DNA of 64,000 nt from Bryopsis sp. KO-2023 (lineage: Eukaryota > Chlorophyta > Ulvophyceae > Bryopsidales > Bryopsidaceae): assembly GCA_030272585.1 (NCBI GenBank), contig BSYQ01000002.1, forward strand, positions 1,612,001-1,676,000, in the 5' to 3' direction. Below the pieces are notes generated by a model. That model saw only the letters and a program-made list of their open reading frames with translations. It had not been told where the DNA came from and made no database searches. A program made the translations under genes and the position numbers. This document shows positions 11,137 to 19,239 of the stretch, piece by piece; the first letter of the stretch is position 1; each line of letters starts with the position of its first letter.

Positions 11137-11624
11137 CTACCTTCTTTGACGACGTCTGGGTATAGAAAATATGAATGCAGCTTCATGGACGAGAAAGATG
11201 TTGAAGTGGCCTAAGGATTTTTGTTGCCTAGGAGCGGCGGCGGCGGATAACGACGCTATCTCTTTTGTGAGAGAAGGATATCCCTCCCACATCTTCCACA
11301 TATGGTTCTGGTTCTCCACCAAGACATTCCTCATAACCACCAAAACGCCCGCCTTGCCGTCCTGGTCCTCGTATCGCCTGTGCCCTCGCCCCACCTCGAC
11401 CATTTTGTCTCCTAGCTTGGTCTCTCTTATGCTCCGCTGAAACTAGGTCCTGGCGTGTTTCCCAGCACGGCTTGTATTGCAGGATCGGCTAATGTCGATC
11501 CTGTCCCGAATCTATTTACTTGTGCCCTCAGCTGGTTAGCTGTCGCCACCCCGGAATTCACCATCTCAGTCAATCGGACAAACCTATCGGCTAATACCCT
11601 ATAGGTGCCCATCGCCATCGCCAC
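11137..11624 (-). other. Minus-strand open frames, possible gag-like relic
   Basis: Two consecutive minus-strand frames (11624-11427 and 11403-11137) have coding-like composition: an N-terminal helix with RVLADRFVRLTEMV, then a Gly/Pro tail, then a basic Arg-rich tract. They are in different frames with a stop between. Together with the broken minus frame at 17460-17615 they could belong to an older gag-like ORF into which the DIRS-like element later inserted. No family is recognised. Confidence 0.25.
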
Positions 11625-11699
11625 CGCGGTTTAAAAACCCTCGCAAGGACCATGTCGTGTCAAAATCTTAAGGGCGCGAAACTAAGTTTGGAGGGAAAC

Positions 11700-12470
11700 C
11701 GATAGATCATAGACGTACGACTCGTACGGTACGAAGCGGCAGTCGCAATATACACACACACTCTTTTTCAACTGTTGTAGGCGTTCCCAACGACGTTCGA
11801 TATCGCAACATATCCGCATATGCCGGCAGACCTGGGCACTGACCCCACCGTACCGTACCATACCGTACCGTACCGAGGGGGGTCGGTATAAATACCGACC
11901 GATTTAGAAGAACACTCATAACTTCTCTTATACTTATTCAAATTGCGTTTTTGTTCAGGTATTCAATCGCAAGAGGAAGAAATGTCCTATCGATTGCAAT
12001 TCGTTTGGGGTCTATCGGAAGTCTATGTGAGAAGTCATGAGCATTTAAAGTTCCAAGTTGAGAACCTTGAGAACCTGCCGTGGTCGGTATTGTACCGACC
12101 AGAGTTGTACCGATGTCGTTTTTGTGACAACAACAACGGCACGACTTTGATACATTTTCCAATGATGGGATGTGGGTGCGAGGACTGGTAGCTACCAAAG
12201 TGTGAGTGAAATCTGCTACTCAATGAGTGTGGTGTGATGTAGAGCTGTGCGCCGTTGCAACGGCGCACAACTCTGGTACCGATCTGGGTCGGTACTATAC
12301 CGACTTGGGCGTTATTACACCCGAGTGTAAATGGGTGTAATCCCTTAAGTTACCTTAGGGTTTAAGGTCATTTAAGATGATTTAAACCCTAAGGTAAACC
12401 CTAAGGTAAAATGTCGGTATTGACCTAGTTTTAGCTGGGTCGGTACGGTACTGCCCGGCATAATGCCGGT
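11700..12470. repeat. Cluster of GGTCGGTA/TACCGACC inverted repeats
   Basis: Short CGGTA/TACCG motifs recur throughout. Between about 11845 and 11875 there are tandem TACCG copies. GGTCGGTAT-AA-ATACCGACC lies at about 11880-11899, GGTCGGTA-TTG-TACCGACC near 12083, and further copies near 12265-12305 and 12410-12455. The cluster stops just before the DIRS-like element. It looks like a repetitive, hairpin-prone unit of unknown identity. Confidence 0.65.
12350..12397. repeat. 16-bp inverted repeat around a 16-nt loop
   Basis: TTACCTTAGGGTTTAA at 12350-12365 is exactly complementary to TTAAACCCTAAGGTAA at 12382-12397. A further CCCTAAGGTAAA copy follows immediately. The CCCTAA string resembles a telomere repeat only superficially, because it is not tandem. 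Confidence 0.8.
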
Positions 12471-12621
12471 AGGAGAGAAATGTCGATCAATTGTACCCAC
12501 GTTTAGTTTCGAACGGTTCAGAAATTCGCGGTGCTCGTACCTCTCCCAAACGGATTTTTGTGACGAAACTTTCGTCCAAATGACAAAACCGGGCGTCCGC
12601 ATCCGTTCTAAATCATTTCGC

Positions 12622-12805
12622 TTAATGGCTAGTACGGTTAGTACAATAGGTTAAAGAACGCAATGACTCAGGGTGGGACGAAAAGCCATCCCTGGAAGGG
12701 ACAGGTGACACCAGTTGGGGATCCAGTTGGGCTGGATCTTAGAATGATCAAGGGAGTAGTTCGCTTAAAAGAGGGCGGTTTTCATATTACAATCGAGGTT
12801 TTTCT
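12622..12805 (+). repeat. Split direct repeat A1 (left end)
   Basis: 184 bp starting TTAATGGCTAGTACGGTTAG. It differs from A2 at two positions seen by eye (ACAATAGG versus ACGATAGG, and GTGACACC versus GTGACGCC). Both copies hold the same short ATG-started frame (MTQGGTKSHPWKG...), which may be incidental. Confidence 0.9.
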
Positions 12806-12913
12806 TTCTTTGGATCTCCGAGAAAGTATTGGTTCTTCGAACTGATAGTTTTTTCTGCCGCTCGCGGCGTCCCAACCCAGAGGGTTGTGTTGTTTTCATT
12901 TTGATCCATCTGT

Positions 12914-13612
12914 ATGGATCGTCTTTTACCATTGTATACCACAGCAGCTCGAAACTACGGAGTTTCTATCCCGCAAGATTTGGCTTTGTATCGACAATTG
13001 TCGGATACAACCCTTTTGCCCGCGGCGAATAACCCGGTCGAGGCTCCCTCGACAGGAGCGACTTTGGGACTTTGGTTTGATTTTGGGCGAACGGCGGACG
13101 GTCTGGAGTTACAATCGACTCTGGGGAAACGCTCAGGCTTCTGGCAGGAGATTGCGAATACCGCTCCGGTATTGTATTCGCTGTTTGTGACTACTGCTAA
13201 TCTGGTTGGGTTTTTGGCGCACCCTGGAGTTCCGGAGGCACTGCGTGAACATCTCCACCCGATTGTGTCTGCGCAAGTACGCACCTTGGATTTAGCTGTT
13301 GCCCAGTGGCAGGTGTTACAGACGCGGGGTTCCCAAGACCCTGACGTTCCCGGTGCAGCAGCAGGGCTGCAGAATCAGATTCGATTACAAGGAGCTCAGT
13401 TCCGGGGATATTCCGCCCCAGTGGCCCACGAATATTTCGGCTCGTTTCGGGAGCAGTTGCAGCGGGCGCAGGTTAAGCACGCTACTACGCCCTCTCGGGG
13501 TGATCAGAAAAAAGGTCGTTCTCGTAAAGGAGCGCAGCAAGGACAGGGCGAGAATTCTGGGGCTCAGCAACAGCAGCAGCCTCCGCAGAATCAGAATCAT
13601 CCAAAGAAGTGA
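12914..13612 (+). CDS. DIRS-like ORF1, Gag-like protein
   Basis: A 232-residue protein from a true ATG about 110 bases inside A1. The first ~170 residues are predicted mostly helical. The C-terminal ~60 residues are basic and Gln-rich (KKGRSRKG, then QQQQQPPQNQNHPKK), typical of a nucleic-acid-binding tail. There is no CCHC zinc knuckle. Its position before an RT ORF gives the Gag call, not sequence similarity I can name. Its stop, TGA at 13610-13612, is followed at once by the in-frame ATG of the RT ORF. Expression of the second frame therefore probably needs stop-codon readthrough or termination-reinitiation at TGAATG. Confidence 0.7.
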   Translation: MDRLLPLYTTAARNYGVSIPQDLALYRQLSDTTLLPAANNPVEAPSTGATLGLWFDFGRTADGLELQSTLGKRSGFWQEIANTAPVLYSLFVTTANLVGFLAHPGVPEALREHLHPIVSAQVRTLDLAVAQWQVLQTRGSQDPDVPGAAAGLQNQIRLQGAQFRGYSAPVAHEYFGSFREQLQRAQVKHATTPSRGDQKKGRSRKGAQQGQGENSGAQQQQQPPQNQNHPKK

Positions 13613-15685
13613 ATGCGGTATCGGCCGCCAGCAGAATGGCCAGTTCGCGATCAGACGACTTTTCTCTTCAATCAGCCGAGGAAGCGGTTGACGATTTGGA
13701 GACGTATGGGAGCTTCCCGGCGCACAATGAAATGGTTGCATCAGGGGGTGGATTGGAATTGGATCTCAGGACCGCCGCCCCCCTTCCACGAGGGGAATTC
13801 AGTGATGGAGGGGGCAACTGGTCAAGCATGGGACAAGATTTTACAAGAGTATTTGGATCTCGGGGTGTTACGGCCGGCCCGTTCGAATCGCTGGGTGTCC
13901 AAGGCCTTCTTGATCAAGAAACGCGATTCTCCCGACTACAGGCTCATCATGGATTTACGACCAATCAATCAGTGGATTCAGGTTCCCAAAGTCCGGTTCG
14001 AGACTCTGCAGTCGGCGATCGGCCATTTTCCAGAAGCCGCCCACATGATTCAATGGGACTTGAAACATGCGTACTTCCATGTGCCCATCCACCCCAAGCT
14101 GAGGAAATATTTGACGATTATGGTAAATGGTCGTCTATTCGAGTGTTGTGCATTGCCGTTTGGTTTGTGTATTTCACCTTTTGTATGGACAAAGGTGATG
14201 AAGGATGTGTCGTCCTTTTTACGTTTTCCGCGACAAGTGGCTTGTCCGCCAGGGGGCATTTTGAAGAAAATTTGGAAAGCCGATATTCCCGTCACGCTTT
14301 TAGTGTATTTAGACGACTTTCTAGCGTTATACAAGGGGAAAAAGGTTTTGTCTCGATGGAGCAGTTGGATTCAGAAAATTTTCCAGGCTTTAGGCCTGTT
14401 AGTCCACCCCATCAAGAGCGATTTTTCGCCCTCCAGGAGGAGGATTCATTTGGGATTAGAAATAGATACCAATCAATGTCTTTTACGAGTACCGGTTACA
14501 AGGTTGTGTTGGATCCAGGGGTTGGCACGGTTGTTGCTCGATCGGGGGCGCCGACAGCGTTGGAAGCTCCCAGTTCGACTGGTGGCATCGTTCTGTGGCC
14601 TTTGCCAGAGCACCAGCCCAGCGTTAAGCGCCGCCAGGTTCTATTTGAGCCATTTATACGCTCAGATCGGTCAAAAGAAGACTTGGAATTCATGGGTTCC
14701 CATATCTGCAGCCGCGAGGAGGGAGTTGCAGTGGTGGCGAAACGTTCCCGCGTCCTGGAATGGAACTCGGTGGAAAGCCGGGAAGATCCATTGGACGCTG
14801 GAAACCGACGCCTCCCTCACCGGCTGGGGGGCCTCGTTGTTGAAAGGCTTGGTGGAGACCGACGAGCGGGAGCGACGAGCACAGGGGGCAGTGTGTCACG
14901 GCTCTTTTCAGGCCGACTATCAGCAACAGTCAATCAATTGGAAGGAGCTGACGGCAGTGTCGCGCGCCTTGGAGCATTGGGAACCATGCCTCGGCAAATG
15001 TCTGGTATCCGTGGTTACGGACTTCAGGGTAACTTATTGGGCGCTCAAGAAGCTACGGGTGTACGAGCCGACTCTGGTTCCTGTATTACAGCAGATCGTC
15101 GAATTTCTGACGCGGACGGGGGCGCGGTTGTGCCCACGTTGGGTGGCCTCCCAGGACAATTTCCAGGCAGACGCATTGAGCCGCCTCCAGTCTCATGGCT
15201 GGAGACTCAATCCGGCTATTTTTCGTCGGTTGGAGGTTCACTTTGGCCCGGTTCGGATAGACCGGTTTGCCACGCTCAGGGATCGGCAAGTGGAGGAATA
15301 CAACTCACGAACTTGGGAACACGAGAGCTCAGGCATCGATGCTCTCTCCCAGAGGGATTGGGACAGAGGCGTTTCGTTCGTTCACCCACCCTGGGGATTG
15401 TTGGAGAAAACTATCGACTTCCTCAACAACCTACCGCGAGTTCGTGCCCTGTTGGTACTGCCTTGGTGGCCCGGAGCAGTGTGGTGTCGCCACGTGATGA
15501 GCCTAGCCCAAGGAGGGATTTGGCTCCCGGATCGAGCAGGGACATTTTTACCTCATCCGGGGACGTGCAACCAGACCCCGTACCCCCCTTGGCGTTCGGT
15601 AGTGTGGATTATCAACAAACCGAAGAAGGTTTGGTTCTGGAAGGACAAGGTAATTCCCTTCGAAAAATTGTCCTCGCAGTATTAA
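13613..15685 (+). CDS. Reverse transcriptase / RNase H of DIRS-like element
   Basis: A 690-codon ORF in the same frame as ORF1, separated by a single TGA. RT blocks are visible: YRLIMDLRPINQW near residue 110, MIQWDLKHAYFHVPIHP near 145, LPFGLCISPFVW near 180, and the catalytic YLDD box at residues 232-235 (nucleotides 14306-14317). RNase H follows, with LETDASLTGWGASL, a WKELTAV block and a late NFQADALSR block. The last ~150 residues (RIDRFATLRDRQ, FVHPPWGLL, LLVLPWWPG, TFLPHPG) form a further conserved domain. DIRS elements often carry a methyltransferase-like domain here, but the HPPW string alone does not prove one. No DDE integrase is present. Confidence 0.88.
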   Translation: MRYRPPAEWPVRDQTTFLFNQPRKRLTIWRRMGASRRTMKWLHQGVDWNWISGPPPPFHEGNSVMEGATGQAWDKILQEYLDLGVLRPARSNRWVSKAFLIKKRDSPDYRLIMDLRPINQWIQVPKVRFETLQSAIGHFPEAAHMIQWDLKHAYFHVPIHPKLRKYLTIMVNGRLFECCALPFGLCISPFVWTKVMKDVSSFLRFPRQVACPPGGILKKIWKADIPVTLLVYLDDFLALYKGKKVLSRWSSWIQKIFQALGLLVHPIKSDFSPSRRRIHLGLEIDTNQCLLRVPVTRLCWIQGLARLLLDRGRRQRWKLPVRLVASFCGLCQSTSPALSAARFYLSHLYAQIGQKKTWNSWVPISAAARRELQWWRNVPASWNGTRWKAGKIHWTLETDASLTGWGASLLKGLVETDERERRAQGAVCHGSFQADYQQQSINWKELTAVSRALEHWEPCLGKCLVSVVTDFRVTYWALKKLRVYEPTLVPVLQQIVEFLTRTGARLCPRWVASQDNFQADALSRLQSHGWRLNPAIFRRLEVHFGPVRIDRFATLRDRQVEEYNSRTWEHESSGIDALSQRDWDRGVSFVHPPWGLLEKTIDFLNNLPRVRALLVLPWWPGAVWCRHVMSLAQGGIWLPDRAGTFLPHPGTCNQTPYPPWRSVVWIINKPKKVWFWKDKVIPFEKLSSQY

Positions 15686-16773
15686 ACGAGGAGTTTGGAC
15701 AGCAACAGTATGATTGGGAGCGTTTGCTAGAAGTGGATATACAATGGCCGTCTGAGATTGTGGCTTTGCGGCTGCATGTGGTGCCCGATTTGGTTCGCAA
15801 GATTATTGCATCGAATGCGCCGTCTGGACGGGATACTATTTTTGCAAAGTTTAGAAAATTTTGGCATTTTATGCAGTCTACCAAAGGGAAACCCCCGTTT
15901 CCTGTATTAACCCCGGAGATTTATGAGTACTTGACTTTTTTGAAAGAGGAAGGAAAAGTGAGTCCTGTGTCCGCGCGCCAGTATTTGACGGCGATCCAAT
16001 CCATGCACTCGTGGACTATGTTGGGCGCCTTGAAACTTTCGGACGAGGTGACCAAGAGGTTTATCGCGGGATGGGGCAAGGATTTGGCGGAACAATCACC
16101 GGAGAAGATTCCGGTGCAGCACTCGCCAGTGCCCTCCAGGGCGGTCCAATTTTGGCTATTTCTGGTTCGGGAACAGGATCTGACCCTTCCTCAAGTCAGA
16201 GATCTTTTATTGATGGTATTCGATTTCCTTTTCTTCGCTCGGGCGGATACGGCGTTCGCGGTTCGCCTGCAGGATCTGGAACTGGATGCGGGTGAGTGCA
16301 CGATACATTTTATCGAGCGACGCTATAAAGCGCATAATGCTTTTGAGTTGCGACGGTCGAGGCTTTTTCCTTGTTCGGGGTGCCCAGAGGTTTTCGGGGC
16401 GTTTGAAAAGTTTTTGAAAGCGCGGAAAGAAAACTGGGGCCAGGATCACGAAATGGCGACGTCTCCACTCGCCTCATTATGGCGATTGCCTGGCGAGCCA
16501 GTTTCATTGGATGCGAAATTTGTGGCGAAGTGCTTCTCCAGAGTTATCTTGAATTTTGGAGACGCAAGTGGATTGCCTAAAGGTTGTGTGTATGGCCATC
16601 ACTCTCTTCGTCGGGGCGGCGCATCCGCAATGTATGCGATTGGGATTAGTGAAGGGGACATTAAATTCTGGGGGGGGTGGTCTGCATCGTCGACGGCCGT
16701 TTGGTCGTATATCGACAAAGCGCAGGTCGCGACGGAGTCCGACTTGTTATTTTTTGCATGGAAAAAACGGTAG
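15586..16773 (+). CDS. Tyrosine recombinase (YR) of DIRS-like element
   Basis: This frame (+1 relative to RT) ends in a phage-integrase-type tyrosine recombinase. Catalytic residues are visible in order: Arg in FFARAD (codon 16240-16242), His-x-x-Arg in HHSLRRGG (16600-16611), Trp in KFWGGWS, and the nucleophile Tyr in VWSYIDKA (16708-16710). An N-terminal SAM-like/core-binding helical region with RKFWHFMQS and SARQYLTAIQSMHSW precedes it. The frame stays open far upstream, to 13609, through the whole RT gene (1054 codons). The true start is therefore not fixed, and I give only the part that is clearly YR. Expression may need frameshifting or internal initiation. Confidence 0.85.
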   Translation, partial: PLAFGSVDYQQTEEGLVLEGQGNSLRKIVLAVLNEEFGQQQYDWERLLEVDIQWPSEIVALRLHVVPDLVRKIIASNAPSGRDTIFAKFRKFWHFMQSTKGKPPFPVLTPEIYEYLTFLKEEGKVSPVSARQYLTAIQSMHSWTMLGALKLSDEVTKRFIAGWGKDLAEQSPEKIPVQHSPVPSRAVQFWLFLVREQDLTLPQVRDLLLMVFDFLFFARADTAFAVRLQDLELDAGECTIHFIERRYKAHNAFELRRSRLFPCSGCPEVFGAFEKFLKARKENWGQDHEMATSPLASLWRLPGEPVSLDAKFVAKCFSRVILNFGDASGLPKGCVYGHHSLRRGGASAMYAIGISEGDIKFWGGWSASSTAVWSYIDKAQVATESDLLFFAWKKR

Positions 16774-16864
16774 CTGAATTATTTTATTAAGTAGTTATTA
16801 GGGACAGCTGGGGACCGTTTTTTTCATGGTATTTGATTCCTTACTGCTTACTTGTGAGTTAAGG

Positions 16865-16947
16865 GGCATTTAGTATTAATATGTTTAGCCTTTTGTGAAG
16901 AGAACTCCTCCAGCTTTTCTGGGTGGGATCCTCATGAAGTGGGTTAA
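16865..16947 (+). repeat. Split direct repeat B1
   Basis: 83 bp beginning GGCATTTAGTATTAATATG and ending GTGGGTTAA. No mismatch with B2 was seen by eye. It abuts A2, sharing the TTAA. Confidence 0.9.
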
Positions 16948-17127
16948 TGGCTAGTACGGTTAGTACGATAGGTTAAAGAACGCAATGACTCAGGGTGGGA
17001 CGAAAAGCCATCCCTGGAAGGGACAGGTGACGCCAGTTGGGGATCCAGTTGGGCTGGATCTTAGAATGATCAAGGGAGTAGTTCGCTTAAAAGAGGGCGG
17101 TTTTCATATTACAATCGAGGTTTTTCT
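16944..17127 (+). repeat. Split direct repeat A2 (internal)
   Basis: 184-bp copy of A1 placed directly after B1. The B1-A2 junction TTAATGGC reproduces the presumed circle junction. Confidence 0.9.
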
Positions 17128-17376
17128 CCCGCCCATATATATTTTTTCCTTTTTCGCGGGACTCAGTGGAAAATTTTTCCCCCCCTTTTTTTTGTTCGGT
17201 TTATATTGGGTAGTCAGCCTGGTGGGCTTTCTCCCCTGAAAGTTTGTGTTTTTGTTTTTTCCAGTCCATTTTGTTTGGTGGAAAATGAATCTGTCAAATT
17301 TATGCTTGTTAATGAGGGTTTGGAATGGTTAGGTTTGGGGACAAACAAACAAACAGTTCGAAGTGTAAACCAATAT

Positions 17377-17459
17377 GGCATTTAGTATTAATATGTTTAG
17401 CCTTTTGTGAAGAGAACTCCTCCAGCTTTTCTGGGTGGGATCCTCATGAAGTGGGTTAA
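17377..17459 (+). repeat. Split direct repeat B2 (right end)
   Basis: 83-bp second copy of B1, ending in GTGGGTTAA followed by flanking CGCTTTG. The left flank before A1 is TTTCGC, so the inferred empty site is TTTCGC-TTAA-CGCTTTG. Confidence 0.88.
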
Positions 17460-17615
17460 CGCTTTGTCCCCTATCACACCTTCATCGAGCTTTGGCGTCG
17501 GCAAATGTGCAAAATCGGGAAAGGAAACCACCGGATCTTGAGGAACGACGAGACCCGTCTCTCGCTCAACCAACGCATTGATCAGATCCCTTTGCTGCTC
17601 CTGTAAGTTCGCCAT
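17460..17615 (-). pseudogene. Minus-strand open frame broken by the DIRS-like insertion
   Basis: An ATG-started frame (MANLQEQQRDLINALVERE..., then VVSFPDFAHLPTPKL) looks coding and runs into the right end of the DIRS-like element. If the element is removed, the frame continues for only five more codons from the left flank (SEMI, then TAG). It is therefore either the true end of a short ORF or already degenerate. The family is unknown. Gag-like is possible from the helical, Gln-rich N-terminus. Confidence 0.35.
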
Positions 17616-17640
17616 CGCCGGGAGCTCTTGCCTAGTATAC

Positions 17641-18546
17641 TCACGCTTTCAAAGAAAGTCCTACGCAGTAAAAACTGCGAAAAGAAGAGAAAGATATCTG
17701 AATACCCCACCTCTGGATACTAAATACTAAACCCCCAAACCACTCTGACTGTAAATTCTCGCCACCCTGGCGATCGATCTCCCACCTCCCATAATTTCTT
17801 GACCTTCTCATAACGGCGGTTATACATAACGACTCCGTACTACGTGGTGCTAATCGAGGGCTCGTCATTTCTTGGGTTTTGGGGCGGGCATTTGAGGGCA
17901 GACAATGGAACAACATATCGATCTCCCGGAACGTCGACAAGCTTCTGGGTCAGGGAAGGTGGCCGTTTGGTGTGGGTCGTTTAGAGAGGTCAACGTGTGT
18001 GTCTGTGGCTGGAACAGGGTCCCATCACCTGGCCGCGAGAATTGAAGGGTTCTTTGATCAGGTTTTTTCAAAGCAATTCTGCTGATGTGTGGGTCGATTG
18101 AATGGGTGCGATTGAACTCGCAGCATGGGGGTTACACTGATTTAGAGTAATAATGACTGTTTGGGCAGGCGGCAGGGTGCGCCAGTAGAGCGGAATTAAC
18201 ACGAGTTGGAACACTTGGGGAACACTTTGTGTTGCGCTGCAGCAACGGAGTTTCGTTATGAAAACAAGAAGTCCAAGCGAGTATAAAGGAGGGAACGTTT
18301 TATGTCTTTGTATCTTTTGTTTTTGTAAAGACTTTTCGACAAGTCTGTGGATTCTCCTGTATTTGCGACTTTGATTACGTTCGTGCGACAGGTGGTTTCG
18401 GAGCTGAAAACGACTATGGGTTATTGAATGGGGGAATCTCCTGGATGAAAACGCTCCTTTTCTTGAGGTGACACGCTGTGCGTTGCAGCAAGGACGACAG
18501 AACAGAAAGGAAACCGAGGAACGACAGTACCGCTGGTGCCCGGCGG
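17641..18546. other. Non-coding, no feature supported
   Basis: No gene, RNA or repeat could be supported. Open frames on both strands are short and lack motifs. Confidence 0.35.
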
Positions 18547-18566
18547 CACTATAGGAAAAAGCGCTC

Positions 18567-18977
18567 TGTGCGGCGTTATCAAACATCCCCGCACAGAGTC
18601 CTGTTAACCACGCACAGACTAAAAAAAAAACGTACCTGTTTTGGCTCATTTTGTGCGGCACTTTTTCATCCCCGCACAGCTGCTGACGACTTTGCCACAG
18701 TCGAGCCCCGCACAGGAAAACAATAACCCCGCACAGTGTGCGGCTTTTTCGACCCTGAACACCCCCGCACAGGCGAACCCCGCACAGACAAATGTAACCC
18801 CGCACACTGTGCGGGGTTATTGTTTTCTTGTGCGGGGTTCGACTGTGGCAAAGTCGTCAGCAACTGTGAGGGGATGAAAAAGTGCCGCACAAAATGGGCC
18901 AAAACAGGTACGTGTCTTTTTTTAGTCTGTGCGTGGTTAACAGGACTCTGTGCGGGGATGTTTGGTAACGCCGCACA
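18567..18977. repeat. Long foldback: ~177-bp arms, 56-bp spacer
   Basis: The segment 18567-18743 is nearly the reverse complement of 18800-18977. Matching landmarks include CATCCCCGCACAGAGTCCTG, the pair GACGACTTTGCC / GGCAAAGTCGTC, and the innermost CCGCACACTGTGCGG. The arms hold many CCCCGCACAG units. Transcripts would form a long hairpin. Between 18978 and 19175 another three or four GCCGCACAAAACGGGCC-type units continue as direct repeats. Confidence 0.85.
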
Positions 18978-19239
18978 AAACGGGCCAAGACGGGTAGAGG
19001 CCTGTGCCTGGCTGGTGGGAGCGTGTGCGGGGTTGGAAGAGTGCCGCACAAAACGGGCCAAAACAGGCATAGGTCTGTGCGGGGTTGGAAGAGCGCCGCA
19101 CAAAACGGGCCAAAACAGGCATAGGTCTGTGCGGGGATTCAGTGTGTCTGTGCGGGTGTGGTGGTAACACCGCGCAGAGTCGGATCCATAAAGAAGCAGA
19201 AATATTTATAAAAAAACTCGTTTGTTCTACAGATTAGCA

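Larger units (their letters stand above)
12622..17459 (+). mobile_element. DIRS-like tyrosine-recombinase retrotransposon (PAT/Ngaro-type)
   Basis: A roughly 4.8-kb element with three coding blocks (gag, RT/RNase H, tyrosine recombinase) bounded by split direct repeats in the order A1 - ORFs - B1 - A2 - B2. A1 (12622-12805) matches A2 (16944-17127), and B1 (16865-16947) matches B2 (17377-17459). DIRS-order elements encode a tyrosine recombinase instead of a DDE integrase and are thought to integrate a circular intermediate without target duplication. Both outer edges and the internal B1/A2 junction carry TTAA, as expected if a B-A circle junction recombined at a TTAA-containing target. All three coding blocks look intact. 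Confidence 0.88.

Noticed and set aside
12350..12410. CCCTAA strings suggesting a telomere
   Set aside because: Only three copies, not tandem, and two belong to a local inverted repeat.
16985..17239. 84-codon frame repeated in A1 and A2 as a gene
   Set aside because: The shared part is only the repeat itself and the two frames diverge to unrelated ends, so coding is not supported.
18560..19180. CRISPR-like array from repeated CCCCGCACAG
   Set aside because: Spacing is irregular, copies occur in both orientations, and the whole block is a foldback inside inverted transposon ends in a eukaryotic sequence.
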